Source: Streptomyces roseicoloratus (GTDB lineage Bacteria > Actinomycetota > Actinomycetes > Streptomycetales > Streptomycetaceae). Taken from it: a stretch of 64,000 nucleotides of DNA. A model generated the notes under the pieces. That model did no database searches, had not been told where the DNA came from, and worked only from the letters and a program-made list of their open reading frames with translations. The translations under genes were made by a program, and so were the position numbers. Below are positions 41,513-52,351 of the stretch, piece after piece; position 1 is the stretch's first letter; the number at the start of each line of letters is the position of its first letter. The stretch spans positions 1 through 64,000 of the forward strand of contig NZ_SDOY01000113.1 of the NCBI RefSeq assembly GCF_004117935.1. The letters run 5' to 3'.

Positions 41513-42825
41513 GCGGGAACACCGGCGCACACGACGTGATCGCCATCGGCTGCGGCCCCTTCAACCTGGGACTCGCCGCCCTCGCCTCCACCGTCGACGA
41601 CCTCGACCTGGTCGTCCTCGACGAGCGCCCCGAGTTCACCTGGCACCGCGGCATGATGTTCGGGGACGCCTCCATGCAGGTCAACTTCCTCGCCGACCTC
41701 GTCACCCTCGTCGCCCCCTGGCACCCCCTGTCGTTCCTCGCGTACCTGCACGACAAGGACCGGCTGTACACCTTCACCGTGCGGGAGAACTTCTTCCCCT
41801 CGCGCCGCGAGTACGAGGACTACCTGCGCTGGGCCGCCGCGAGACTGACCTCCCTGTGCTTCTCCCACCGGGTCGACGAGGTCGACTGGAACGCCGACGA
41901 GGAGCGGTTCACCGTACGCGTGGTACGCGGTGACGGCACCGTCGTCCGCATGGCCGCGCGCCACCTCGTCGTCGGCATCGGCACCGCGCCGCACCTCCCC
42001 GAGGCGCTCGCCGGGCTGCCCGCCGACCGGATCCTCCACACCGCCGACTACCTCTACCGCACCGACGACGTGGCACGGGCCGGACGGGTCACCGTGGTCG
42101 GATCCGGCCAGTCCGGCGCCGAGGTCGCCGTCGACCTGCTCACCCGCAACCTCGACGGCGGCCCCGCCGTCGGCTGGCTCACCCGCACCGGCTCCTGGGC
42201 GCCGCTCGACTACACCAAGATGAACCTGGAGCTGACCACCCCCGCCTACATGCGGTACTTCCACTCGCTCCCCGAGGACGTACGGGACCGGCTCACCCGC
42301 GAGCAGTGGCAGTTCTACAAGGGCATCTCCACGGACACCCTCGAGGAGATCCACGAACTGCTCTACCGCCGCCAGCTCGCACCGGACCTCGCCGACGTCG
42401 AGCTCCGCTTCGGCGTCGCCGTCGAGAGCGCCGCCGTGGACGCCGGCGGACGGACCGTGCTCGGCTGCCGCCACCTCGACACCGGCCGGCCCTTCGAGCA
42501 CGTCACCGACCTCGTCGTCGCGGCGACCGGCTACCGCGCCCGCCCGCCGGCCTTCCTCACGCCGGTCGACAAGCTGATCCGGCGCGACGCCCGGGGTCGG
42601 CCGGTGGTCCGCGCCGACCACTCCGTCGAGCTCGCCGACGGCGTGACCGGACGGATCTTCGTGGCGAACGCCGAGCTCCACGCCTACGGCGTCTCCACCC
42701 CGAACCTCGACATCGGCGCCGTGCGCAACGCCGCCATCCTGAACGCGATCACCGGGAAGGAGACCTACCGCCTGCCGAGGAGAAGCGCCTTCACCCGCTT
42801 CGAGGCGCCGCCGGGACCTGCGTAG
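41509..42825 (+). CDS. Lysine/diamine N-monooxygenase, IucD-like
   Basis: 438 residues, FAD- and NADPH-dependent N-hydroxylating monooxygenase. FAD site IGCGPFNLGLAAL at residues about 11-23; the family's MQVNFLADLVTLVAPWHPLSFLAYL; NADPH site GSGQSGAEVAVDL at about 200; and the ATGYRARPPAFL motif near the C terminus. It hydroxylates the terminal amine of the diamine before acylation, giving the iron-binding hydroxamate. Last gene of the siderophore operon; a hairpin follows. Confidence 0.95.
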   Translation: MSGNTGAHDVIAIGCGPFNLGLAALASTVDDLDLVVLDERPEFTWHRGMMFGDASMQVNFLADLVTLVAPWHPLSFLAYLHDKDRLYTFTVRENFFPSRREYEDYLRWAAARLTSLCFSHRVDEVDWNADEERFTVRVVRGDGTVVRMAARHLVVGIGTAPHLPEALAGLPADRILHTADYLYRTDDVARAGRVTVVGSGQSGAEVAVDLLTRNLDGGPAVGWLTRTGSWAPLDYTKMNLELTTPAYMRYFHSLPEDVRDRLTREQWQFYKGISTDTLEEIHELLYRRQLAPDLADVELRFGVAVESAAVDAGGRTVLGCRHLDTGRPFEHVTDLVVAATGYRARPPAFLTPVDKLIRRDARGRPVVRADHSVELADGVTGRIFVANAELHAYGVSTPNLDIGAVRNAAILNAITGKETYRLPRRSAFTRFEAPPGPA

Positions 42826-42833
42826 CCGGGCCG

Positions 42834-42875
42834 CTGCCGCCGCACGGCCGGTGACCGGGACCGGCCGCGCGGCAG
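42834..42875 (+). terminator. Hairpin after siderophore operon
   Basis: Outer arms CTGCCGC (42834-42840) and GCGGCAG (42869-42875), inner arms CGGCCGGT (42845-42852) and ACCGGCCG (42860-42867), loop of seven bases; starts nine bases after the monooxygenase stop. Confidence 0.65.
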
Positions 42876-42958
42876 GGGGGCTGTCCACGGCGGGGGAGTT
42901 GTCCACAGGTTCCGGCCGGTGGGTCAGGAGTGTCGGCGGGGGCGGCTAGGCTTTTCGA

Positions 42959-44986
<2,028 letters not shown>

Positions 44987-45010
44987 CGGCCGGGGCGGCG
45001 AGGCGCGCCG

Positions 45011-46207
45011 TCACCGTCCCCGTGGCACCGGCGGGGTGCCCGGGGCGGCGGCTGTCGCCTCCGCCAGGGCGTGGGTGTATTCGAGGTCCCAGACCAGGCT
45101 GAAGGCCGCCAGCGAGGGGCGGTCGGCGTGGACGGCGTGGAGCAGGCAGCCCGCGCCGATGGCGCCGGTGACGGCGCACCGGCGGGCCGCCGGCGGCCCG
45201 CACAGCCGCCGGGCGAGGCGCAGCAGCCAGTGCCGGCGCAGCAGGTCCTCGCGGATCGACGGCAGCCGTCGCGCGTCGGGCACGAACCGGTCGATGAGCA
45301 CGTCGAACTGTGCGCTGCGGGCGGGGATGCGGGTCCAGGTGCGAAGGCTGCGGTCGCTGTCGTGCCAGACGACGGCGGCCGGGTCGAACGCGAAGCGGCA
45401 GCCCAGCCGGGAGAGCCGGAAGCCGAGTTCGACGTCCTCCTGCCGGGCCAGCCGCTCGTCGAACCCGCCGACGGCACGGAAGTCCGCGCGGCGGACCGCG
45501 AGGTTGCCGGTGTAGCAGTGGGTCCAGGCCGGAGTGCTCTCACCGCGGCCCAGCCGGTCGTACTCCCGTCCCAGCCGGTCGGCGTCCCAGTGGGTCCAGG
45601 GCGGCATGCGGCGCCCGGGAGGGGCCAGGATCGGGCCGAGGGACACCACGGGCCCGGTGGCGCGGTCCAGCGCGGCGTGGTGCCGGGCGAGCAGTTCGGG
45701 GCGCGAGACGCAGTCGTCGTCGATGAACAGGATGTACGGCGCGGCGGAAAGCGCCACGCCTCTGTTGCGGCTCGCGCCGGGACCGATCGACTCCTCGTTG
45801 CGGGTGACCCGGACCGGGAGGCCCGGCAGCAGGGCGCGGAACGAGGAGAGGCGGCGCGCCAGCGGGTCCCGGCCGGCGTCGTCGACCAGGATCACGCCGA
45901 AACGCCGGAAGGTCTGCCGCCCGAGCGCGTCGAGACAGGCCGCCAGCTTGGGGGGCGGCCGGTCCCGCGTCGCGATGACGACGTCCAGCCCGACGTCCAG
46001 CCCGACGGCCGGCTCGACGGCCGGCCCGCCGGCCGGCAGGGGAGCCGGATCGGCGTCCTGCCCGGTGACCGGGCGGGCGTCCTGCCCGGCGCCGGTCCTG
46101 GGTTCCTGCCCGTCGGCCGTCCCGGGGGCCTGCCCGTCGGCCGTCCCCGGGACCGGCCCGGCAGGCTGGCCGGTGGCTCGCCGTGTGGCCCGCGTGTCCG
46201 CCATCAT
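45011..46207 (-). CDS. Glycosyltransferase family 2
   Basis: 398 residues from ATG 46207. The first about 80 residues are a Gly/Thr/Asp/Pro-rich tail with PGTADGQ repeats; the GT-A catalytic domain starts at LDVVIATRDRPPPKLAACLDAL. The UDP-sugar/metal site is the YILFIDDDCVS strand (DDD), and GGFDERLARQEDVELGFRLSRLG matches the ED acceptor motif of GT2 enzymes. No membrane helices are evident. It should transfer a sugar to the lipid-linked repeat unit of the exopolysaccharide. It is the last gene of the left arm of the EPS locus, separated from the GH113-like gene by a repeat-rich gap. Confidence 0.9.
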   Translation of the reverse strand: MMADTRATRRATGQPAGPVPGTADGQAPGTADGQEPRTGAGQDARPVTGQDADPAPLPAGGPAVEPAVGLDVGLDVVIATRDRPPPKLAACLDALGRQTFRRFGVILVDDAGRDPLARRLSSFRALLPGLPVRVTRNEESIGPGASRNRGVALSAAPYILFIDDDCVSRPELLARHHAALDRATGPVVSLGPILAPPGRRMPPWTHWDADRLGREYDRLGRGESTPAWTHCYTGNLAVRRADFRAVGGFDERLARQEDVELGFRLSRLGCRFAFDPAAVVWHDSDRSLRTWTRIPARSAQFDVLIDRFVPDARRLPSIREDLLRRHWLLRLARRLCGPPAARRCAVTGAIGAGCLLHAVHADRPSLAAFSLVWDLEYTHALAEATAAAPGTPPVPRGR

Positions 46208-46403
46208 GTCCGCCTTCCCGACGGGTCCGGCCTTCCGGTCCGTCCTGGAGGTCCCGCCCGTTCCCGTCCGGGGCCGTTTTGTCCGCCCGGTCCGTTCCCG
46301 CCTTCCGGGTCCGTCCCGCCTTCCGGGTCCCTCCCGCGTTCCGGATCCGCCCCGTTTCCCGCTGCCCCGTCCTCCCACCGCGCGACCGCGGAGCGCGTGC
46401 CGA
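46208..46403. repeat. Repeat-rich gap between GT2 and GH113-like genes
   Basis: 196 bases with several tandem copies of a degenerate 14-15 bp unit, best seen as CCGCCTTCCGGGTCC twice and then CTCCCGCGTTCCGGATCC at about 46300-46350. Open in one minus frame but of an Arg/Gly composition not expected for a protein; treated as non-coding. Confidence 0.6.
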
Positions 46404-47546
46404 TCACGTCCACCATCGGCGCACCACCTCCTCCGCGGCCTTGCCCCGCGGCGTGTAGTCGAGCGCGTCGTCCCGGCTGCCGTGCGGCGTGACGTCCCAG
46501 ACCCACCAGAAGACACCGGCCCACCACGGCTCGTCCCGGAAGCTCGCGAGCAGCGCCTCGTAGCCGGCCGCCTGCTCGGACTGGTCCGGCGTCGTGCTGA
46601 TGGTCCAGGAGTACGGCGCGGTGGTGGAGCCGCGCTGGCTGACGTAGCCGGCCTCGGTGAACAGGATCCGGCGCCCGTGTTCGGCCGAGAACCGCGCCAG
46701 TTCCTCGCGGATGGGCCGCCAGGCGCGTTCCAGTGCCCGCACGTCGTGGGTGGGCCGTGCGCTCACCGGCCAGTAGGCGTCGACGCCCATGAGGTCCACG
46801 GCGTCCCAGAACGCCACCCGGGGGTACTCGTCGTAGTTGGCCGCGTAGACCAGCGGCCCGGGATAGTCGGCCCGCACGGCGCGGATGACGTCCAGCCACG
46901 CGTCCCGCTCTCCCGACACCCCCTCCAGTTCGGTGCCCACGGCGAACTGCTCGACGCCGGTCTCCGCGGCCAGCCGTGCGTAGTGGGTGACGAAGGCGGT
47001 GTAGGAGGCGAACCACGTCGTGGGGTCGCGTGGCCGGATGCTGCTCCGGCTCTCGCCGTCCGGCAGGTCGACATGCGGTTTGAGCAGGACCTTCAGTCCG
47101 TGCCGATGGGCCCGGGCGATCACGTTCCGCACCCCGGCGTCGTCCGGCGTCTGCCACGCCGCACTCGCCGGCGCCCGGGTCACCTCGGGGGCGTCGGCAG
47201 CGGCCTGGAACCACGTCGGGGTGATCTGGACCCAGCCCGCGCCGACGTCGGCGAGGTGCCGGAGCCGGTCGTCGAGGACCCGCGGATCGTCGTATCCGTC
47301 CCGGGAGTACGTGGGCAGGGCGAATCCGTGCTGCCGCTCCTGCACCGGGCCGGGCACGGGACCGGCGGAGGAACCACCGGAATGCCCCGGGGCGAGCGGC
47401 CCCACGCCCAGGCCGACCACGAGTCCGACCGCCAGCACGACGGCGAGAGCGACGCCCAGCGCGGCACGGGCGGGCCACCGCGCACGGCGGGCCGGCGCCC
47501 CGCGCGGGCGCGGGCCCCTGCCCCGGAGACGGCCGGTGAGCGGCAC
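46404..47546 (-). CDS. Membrane-anchored glycoside hydrolase, GH113-like
   Basis: 380 residues. A basic N terminus and one membrane helix (residues about 28-50) are followed by a TIM-barrel. WVQITPTWFQ, LKVLLKPHVDLPDG, FAVGTELEG with Glu206 (acid/base), FWDAVDLMGVDAYWPV and ILFTEAGY with Glu298 (nucleophile) fit GH113 beta-mannanase-type enzymes. The active site would face outward. A hydrolase inside an EPS assembly operon recalls PslG and PelA of Pseudomonas, which trim or release the polymer, but the substrate here is unknown. GTG start at 47546, 15 bases after the polymerase stop. Confidence 0.85.
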   Translation of the reverse strand: MPLTGRLRGRGPRPRGAPARRARWPARAALGVALAVVLAVGLVVGLGVGPLAPGHSGGSSAGPVPGPVQERQHGFALPTYSRDGYDDPRVLDDRLRHLADVGAGWVQITPTWFQAAADAPEVTRAPASAAWQTPDDAGVRNVIARAHRHGLKVLLKPHVDLPDGESRSSIRPRDPTTWFASYTAFVTHYARLAAETGVEQFAVGTELEGVSGERDAWLDVIRAVRADYPGPLVYAANYDEYPRVAFWDAVDLMGVDAYWPVSARPTHDVRALERAWRPIREELARFSAEHGRRILFTEAGYVSQRGSTTAPYSWTISTTPDQSEQAAGYEALLASFRDEPWWAGVFWWVWDVTPHGSRDDALDYTPRGKAAEEVVRRWWT

Positions 47547-47561
47547 GAGCGGATCGCCTCC

Positions 47562-49067
47562 TCACCCGGGTCCCGCCCGCGGACGCGACTGCCCCGGCAC
47601 CGCGGTGCGCCGCATCCGGGGCCGTTCCGCGGAGGCGACGTCGTCGCCGCGACCGCAGAAGCAGACGGCGACCAGCAGGCCGATGACGGCGGTGACGCCC
47701 AGCGTGTTGAACGCCGGGAAGGTCACGGTCGTGAGGAGCAGGGAGAGCAGCGCCGCGCGGCTGCCGGTCCGGAGGACGCGCAGCCGCGGGTCCTCGCCCG
47801 GCGTGCCCCGCCGCAGGACCGCCGCCACGAGCACGGACACCAGGAAGACCGCCGCCGGCACCCCGATCTTCCACGCCAGCCAGAGGTATCCGTTGTGGAT
47901 GAACGGCGTCGTCAGGGGAGTGAACGTGTCCTCCTCGCCCCAGGTGATCGTGGCGCCGAAGCCCGATCCGGTCAGCGGCCTGCCCTGGATCTCGTCCAGG
48001 ACCACCCGTGACTCGATCACCCGGTACGAGTAGGACTCGTCGATCTCCAGCCGGTTGACCGAGACCACGCGTTCCAGGGCCGTACGGATCTCCCCGGGCG
48101 CGAGCACGGCGAGGCCCAGGAGCAGCGCCCCGGCACCGACCGGCACCCACTTCGCCGCGCTCCGCCGCGCCCGCGCACCCGACAGGAGCACCACGACGGC
48201 GCAGGCCACCGCCGTCGCCACCCAGAACGTCCGCTCGTACGTCAGCCAGAGGCAGACCGCGTTCAGGCACACCACCGCCGCCAGCAGCCACCTCGGCGGG
48301 ACGGACCGCACGCGCCCGGACACCAGCGCGGCCAGGGCCAGCGTGACGGCGACCGGATACGCGTAGAGCCCGCCCTGCAGCGAACCGCGGCCCGCCGAGG
48401 TGAGGTCCACGCCCCGGCGGATGCCGACGTCGGCCGCGCTCGTGTAGTCGATGGAGAACCCCCACTGGACCAGCCCCCAGATCCCGAGCGCCAGGCCGAG
48501 GCCGACCAGGGCGCCTTCGAGACGGTGCCGGGCCGCCGGGTCACGGACCACCGGCCACGCCAGCACGAACGCACCCACCCCGAGCAGCACCCGGCGCGTC
48601 TCGTGACCGGCCTCGCTCACGTCGGCCCCCTGCGCGACGCCCCAGCCCAGCGCCACGACGAGCACCAGGCCGACCACCGAGGCGACGAGCAGCGGCCGGT
48701 CGAGCCGCAGCCTGCGGGTCGCGACGAGCCACCCGACGCGGCACAGACCCAGGAGCATCAGGACGTCGACGAGCAGCAGCCCGGGCCGGCCGGACCCGCC
48801 CACGAGGGAGAACCGGTCCTGCGCCTCGAACGGCACCAGCACCGTGATCGCGATCAGCACGGACAGGGCGGCCACCGGAGCCCCGAACGCCAGCGGGATC
48901 ACCACGAGCGCGCCCACGGCCGTCAGTGGGTCGCCCGGCAGCAGAGCCCCGAACGCGAGCGCCGCGAGCACGGCGACACCCGCCGTGCGCACCACGCGCC
49001 GGTCCGGCCGGGACGCGCGCGGCGTCACCGGGCGCGGCCGGTTCCGCCCGGCCACGGTCCAGGTCAC
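47562..49067 (-). CDS. O-antigen ligase/polymerase-like membrane protein (Wzy)
   Basis: 501 residues with about 11-12 membrane helices. The large extracytoplasmic loop late in the protein (YRVIESRVVLDEIQGRPLTGSGFGATITW then IHNGYLWLAWKIG) is the Wzy_C/O-antigen ligase hallmark, with the conserved GSGFG and HNGYL. In a Wzx/Wzy system it polymerises flipped repeat units outside the membrane. GTG start at 49067 overlaps the flippase stop (GTGA). A capsule-ligase role cannot be excluded. Confidence 0.9.
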   Translation of the reverse strand: MTWTVAGRNRPRPVTPRASRPDRRVVRTAGVAVLAALAFGALLPGDPLTAVGALVVIPLAFGAPVAALSVLIAITVLVPFEAQDRFSLVGGSGRPGLLLVDVLMLLGLCRVGWLVATRRLRLDRPLLVASVVGLVLVVALGWGVAQGADVSEAGHETRRVLLGVGAFVLAWPVVRDPAARHRLEGALVGLGLALGIWGLVQWGFSIDYTSAADVGIRRGVDLTSAGRGSLQGGLYAYPVAVTLALAALVSGRVRSVPPRWLLAAVVCLNAVCLWLTYERTFWVATAVACAVVVLLSGARARRSAAKWVPVGAGALLLGLAVLAPGEIRTALERVVSVNRLEIDESYSYRVIESRVVLDEIQGRPLTGSGFGATITWGEEDTFTPLTTPFIHNGYLWLAWKIGVPAAVFLVSVLVAAVLRRGTPGEDPRLRVLRTGSRAALLSLLLTTVTFPAFNTLGVTAVIGLLVAVCFCGRGDDVASAERPRMRRTAVPGQSRPRAGPG

Positions 49068-50521
49068 GGCGACCGCCTCCCGCCGAGGCGCCGGTACAGC
49101 AGGAACCCCGACACCGCGAGCCCGGCGGCGCTCGCGACGCAGACGGCGACGCCGTCCGGGACGCCCGCGGCCCGCAGGGAGAGGAGCAGTACGGCGGTCA
49201 CCACCAGCTGCCACGCCACCGCGACCGCGACCGGGCGCAGCGCCCGCCGGAGTTCACGGCCGGAGGTCCCGGCCAGCCGTGCCCCGGCCGTGGCGTAGAC
49301 CGCCGCGTACGGCAGGAAGACCGCGAGGTGCGCCAGCGCCGCTCCGCGGATCCCGTCGACCGACACGAGGACCCACAGGGCGGCCGCGGTGGCGACGCAC
49401 CGGACGGCCATGACCTTCGCGCGGAAGGCGATGTGTCCCGTGCCGGAGAGCGCCTCGCCGATGCAGTTGTCGATCGCGTACCCGATGCCGGCCAGCCAGA
49501 GCACCTGGAAGGCGGCCACCATGCCCGTCCACTCGGGCCCCAGGACCGCCGGGAGCAGCACCGGTGCGAGCAGGATGCCGACCGGCAGCAGCGGCAGCAG
49601 CAGCGCGGACATCAGCCGGACCGACTGCACCGTCCGCTGCCCGCTGGTCTCCGGATGGGACGCGGCGGCGGCGAAGAGCACCTTCCCGACCTGCTCCGAG
49701 AACTGCGTGGACGGCGCCATGGCGATCGTGAAGGCCAGCGCGTACAGGCCGACGAGACTCGCGTCGCTCGACAGTCCGACGACCAGGTAGTCGATGTTCG
49801 CGGTCAGCATCAGGGTGACGCCGAACAGGAAGAACCACCGGTCGCCGGTGCGCTCGCGCGCCCGGGCGGCGGGGGCGGCCGGGAACTCCCGCCGACGCCG
49901 CAGCACCGGCAGGCACAACACGGTGGTGAGCACGGCCAGCATGCCGAACAGCACCACCTGGCGCGCGACCAGCGACCAGATGCCCGCGCCGGCCAGCACG
50001 GCGACCACGGCCACCACCGCGGACACGACGTTGCCGGTCGCGGTCGCCCCGGCGAGCCGCCGGAACTGCATCGACTTGTGCAGCAGCGCCGTGGGGATGA
50101 GGGAGATCGCGTGCAGCGGCAGGCAGAGCGCGAGCAGCGCGACGGCGGGTGCGTCCCCGCCGTCCGCGAAGGTGGTCACCAGCGGCCCCGCGGACGCGGC
50201 CATCACGACGCCGAGCGCCACGCCGACGAGGAAGCAGCGCCAGAACGCGCGGACGAGGAAGGTCCGGGTGAGCCGCGGGTGCACCATGATGGCGCCGTAC
50301 GTGCCGTGGTCCACCAGCAGCGTCGCGATGTAGACGACGGCCGTCCCGACCGCGACCGTGCCGAAGCCGGACGGCGGGAGTTCCCGCGCGAGGAAGATCA
50401 GCGATCCGTACGCGAAGGCCTGCGCGAGCAGATGGCTGCCGGTCATCCACGAGGCCGAGGCGATCAGGCTGCGTCCGGTCGGCTCGTGGGACACGGAGAC
50501 CGCCTCGGCGCCGGCGTTCAT
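49064..50521 (-). CDS. Oligosaccharide flippase (Wzx/MOP superfamily)
   Basis: 485 residues with about 12-14 membrane helices. ASASWMTGSHLLAQAFAYGSLIFLARELPPSGFG at the N terminus is typical of lipid-linked oligosaccharide flippases (PST/MOP family), and the later FLFGVTLMLTANIDYLVVGL segment is the second half's counterpart. It should move the undecaprenyl-linked repeat unit across the membrane. It overlaps the WecG/TagA gene stop (ATGA) and the polymerase start (GTGA). Confidence 0.93.
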   Translation of the reverse strand: MNAGAEAVSVSHEPTGRSLIASASWMTGSHLLAQAFAYGSLIFLARELPPSGFGTVAVGTAVVYIATLLVDHGTYGAIMVHPRLTRTFLVRAFWRCFLVGVALGVVMAASAGPLVTTFADGGDAPAVALLALCLPLHAISLIPTALLHKSMQFRRLAGATATGNVVSAVVAVVAVLAGAGIWSLVARQVVLFGMLAVLTTVLCLPVLRRRREFPAAPAARARERTGDRWFFLFGVTLMLTANIDYLVVGLSSDASLVGLYALAFTIAMAPSTQFSEQVGKVLFAAAASHPETSGQRTVQSVRLMSALLLPLLPVGILLAPVLLPAVLGPEWTGMVAAFQVLWLAGIGYAIDNCIGEALSGTGHIAFRAKVMAVRCVATAAALWVLVSVDGIRGAALAHLAVFLPYAAVYATAGARLAGTSGRELRRALRPVAVAVAWQLVVTAVLLLSLRAAGVPDGVAVCVASAAGLAVSGFLLYRRLGGRRSP

Positions 50522-51360
50522 GGCAGGGCCGGACTGCCGGCCGAGGTCGTGGACGCGTCGTGCCGCCACCGCGTCCGCAGGGCGTCGACGGCCAGCCGGG
50601 CGGTGGTGGGCATCCCGTCCACGAGGTAGCGGCGCCAGAGCCAGGGCTGGCTCGTCAGCCGCCAGGCCCATTCGAGGCAGAGCCGCCGTACGAGCGCCGG
50701 GGGACGCGAGCGATCGCCGTTGACGAAGTCGAAACTCGAGCCCACGCCCACGAACCAGGTGCCCGGGAGGGCGGAACGCAGCCCGTTCATCACCGCGGTC
50801 TGGCTCGCGAACGGCAGGCCGACGAACACGATGTCCGGGGCGGCGGCGACCAACGCGCGTGCGAGGGACGCCAGTTCCGCCTCCACGGTGTCGGGCCGGA
50901 CGTAACACGGACGGGTCTGGGCGCGCAGTCCGGGGCTGACCTGCCGCAGCCGCTCCGCCGCCCGCTCGGCCTCCCCGGGCCGCCCGCCCGCCAGCATGAT
51001 CGAACGCCCGCGCGCCGCCGCTCCGGCGGCCAGCGCGCGGAGCATGTCGGTGCCCGTGATCTGCCCGGGCACGGGCGTCCGCTGGATCCTCAGGGCCACC
51101 ACGAGCGGCATGCCGTCGGTGACCACGAGCTCGCTGTGTTCGAACATCCGCCGCAGCTCCGCCGAGCGCCGGTACTGCCGCAGGATGTCGATGTTCGGCG
51201 TCAGCACCGTCCCGCCCCTGCCCTCCGCCAGGCCGTCGAAGACCCGGTCGACGGCCTCGTCCAGCGTGACCGCGTGGATCGGCATGCCCATGAGCCGGGG
51301 AACCGGCCGGGGGAGGGCCGATCCGGAGGCCTCCGGGTTTCCGTGGGTGCGGAGCGGCAT
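50518..51360 (-). CDS. WecG/TagA/CpsF family glycosyltransferase
   Basis: 280 residues. MGMPIHAVTLDEAVDRVFD begins the domain; TPNIDILRQYRRSAELRRMFEHSELVVTDGMPLV is the family's strongest block, followed by GTDMLRALAAGAAARG, VFVGLPFASQ and WFVGVGSSFDFVNG. Well-studied members (TagA, WecG) transfer ManNAc or ManNAcA from UDP to a GlcNAc-pyrophosphoryl lipid. This fits well with the UDP-GlcNAc 2-epimerase gene at 56405, which supplies UDP-ManNAc. Spaced 13 bases from the Wzz-like gene and overlapping the flippase by ATGA. Confidence 0.92.
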   Translation of the reverse strand: MPLRTHGNPEASGSALPRPVPRLMGMPIHAVTLDEAVDRVFDGLAEGRGGTVLTPNIDILRQYRRSAELRRMFEHSELVVTDGMPLVVALRIQRTPVPGQITGTDMLRALAAGAAARGRSIMLAGGRPGEAERAAERLRQVSPGLRAQTRPCYVRPDTVEAELASLARALVAAAPDIVFVGLPFASQTAVMNGLRSALPGTWFVGVGSSFDFVNGDRSRPPALVRRLCLEWAWRLTSQPWLWRRYLVDGMPTTARLAVDALRTRWRHDASTTSAGSPALP

Positions 51361-51373
51361 CGGACTCAGCTCC

Positions 51374-52351
51374 TCAGGGCTTGCGACTCAGGGGTTCCGG
51401 CGCGTGCAGCGGGACCTCGCGGGCGGCCGCCGCGACGTCACCGTCCGCGTTCCCGTCCGCGTCGCCGTTCGCGCCCGCGTCGCCGTCCGCGCCCTCGTCC
51501 TCGCTCCGCGGGCGGCGGCGGTGGCGCTCGATCCCGTACGCCGCGAGGACGCCGAGGAACATGCCGCCCGCTGCGGCCATCACCGTGATCACGCCCGCGG
51601 GCACCTCCCCGACACGCACCGCGGGGCCGGTCGAGTCGATGGACAGGGTCGGGTCCACGCCGTTCTCCCGGACGAAGGTGAGCAGCTGCAGCCGCCGGGA
51701 CTCCTCCCCGGCGTTCGGGTCGGCGTCGGTGTTCTGCCGCGCGAAGGCGATCCGGCGGTCCAGTTCGGCCGAGATCGTCCGCCACCGGTCGTCCAGCGCG
51801 GTCTGCGCGAAGGTCTCCGCCACCCGGACCGCCTGTCCCGGCTGGTCCGCCCTGGCGGTGACCTCGATCAGGTTCGTCTCGTCGACCGGCTTGACGTCGA
51901 CGGCGGCGCGGACGGACGCGGGGGTCCAGGGTGCCCCGAGGGCCTGCGCGGTGGCGGCGGCCACGCGGTCGGAGTCGAGCAGGCGCGCCACCGTGGAGGA
52001 GGTGCGGTCGGCGTCGCCGGCATCGCGCACGAGACCGGTGCCGACGAACGTCTCGTCCGACTGCGCGAGCGGCGTGACGGGCATCCGCGTGGTCGCGCGG
52101 TAGGCGGGATCCTGCGGACCCCACGCCATCACCGCACTCGCGAGGAGCGCGGCGAGGGTGGTGAGCACCACCAGCGGCCACCAGCGCAGCAGGTCGCGCA
52201 GCGGGACACCGCCCACGGCGGGGTCGCCGGGCGGCCGCGGCGCGGGCGGTGTGCCGTTGACCGCCGCGGACGCCCGGAGACCGGGCCGGGACGGGGTCGG
52301 CCGGGACGGGTGCGATCCGGACGGATTCGGTCGGGACGGGTTCGTCGTCAT
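51374..52351 (-). CDS. Wzz/chain-length-determinant-like membrane protein
   Basis: 325 residues with two membrane helices, about 55-75 (WWPLVVLTTLAALLASAVMAW) and about 270-292 (VPAGVITVMAAAGGMFLGVLAAYG), and an extracytoplasmic domain between them holding a long helix (DRRIAFARQNTD). This is the polysaccharide co-polymerase (Wzz/YveK/CapA) topology; the typical Pro-rich motif before helix 2 is represented only by GEVPAG. The N-terminal tail has repeated NPSRP/HPSRP/TPSRP units and the C-terminal tail is Asp/Ala/Gly-rich. It should set polymer length. No BY-kinase partner is seen in the window. It overlaps the GT4 stop (ATGA). Confidence 0.82.
   Translation of the reverse strand: MTTNPSRPNPSGSHPSRPTPSRPGLRASAAVNGTPPAPRPPGDPAVGGVPLRDLLRWWPLVVLTTLAALLASAVMAWGPQDPAYRATTRMPVTPLAQSDETFVGTGLVRDAGDADRTSSTVARLLDSDRVAAATAQALGAPWTPASVRAAVDVKPVDETNLIEVTARADQPGQAVRVAETFAQTALDDRWRTISAELDRRIAFARQNTDADPNAGEESRRLQLLTFVRENGVDPTLSIDSTGPAVRVGEVPAGVITVMAAAGGMFLGVLAAYGIERHRRRPRSEDEGADGDAGANGDADGNADGDVAAAAREVPLHAPEPLSRKP

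Noticed and set aside
35725..42825. Assignment as the desferrioxamine desABCD operon
   Set aside because: Two different NIS synthetases and a different gene order (synthetase first) do not fit the single-synthetase des operon.
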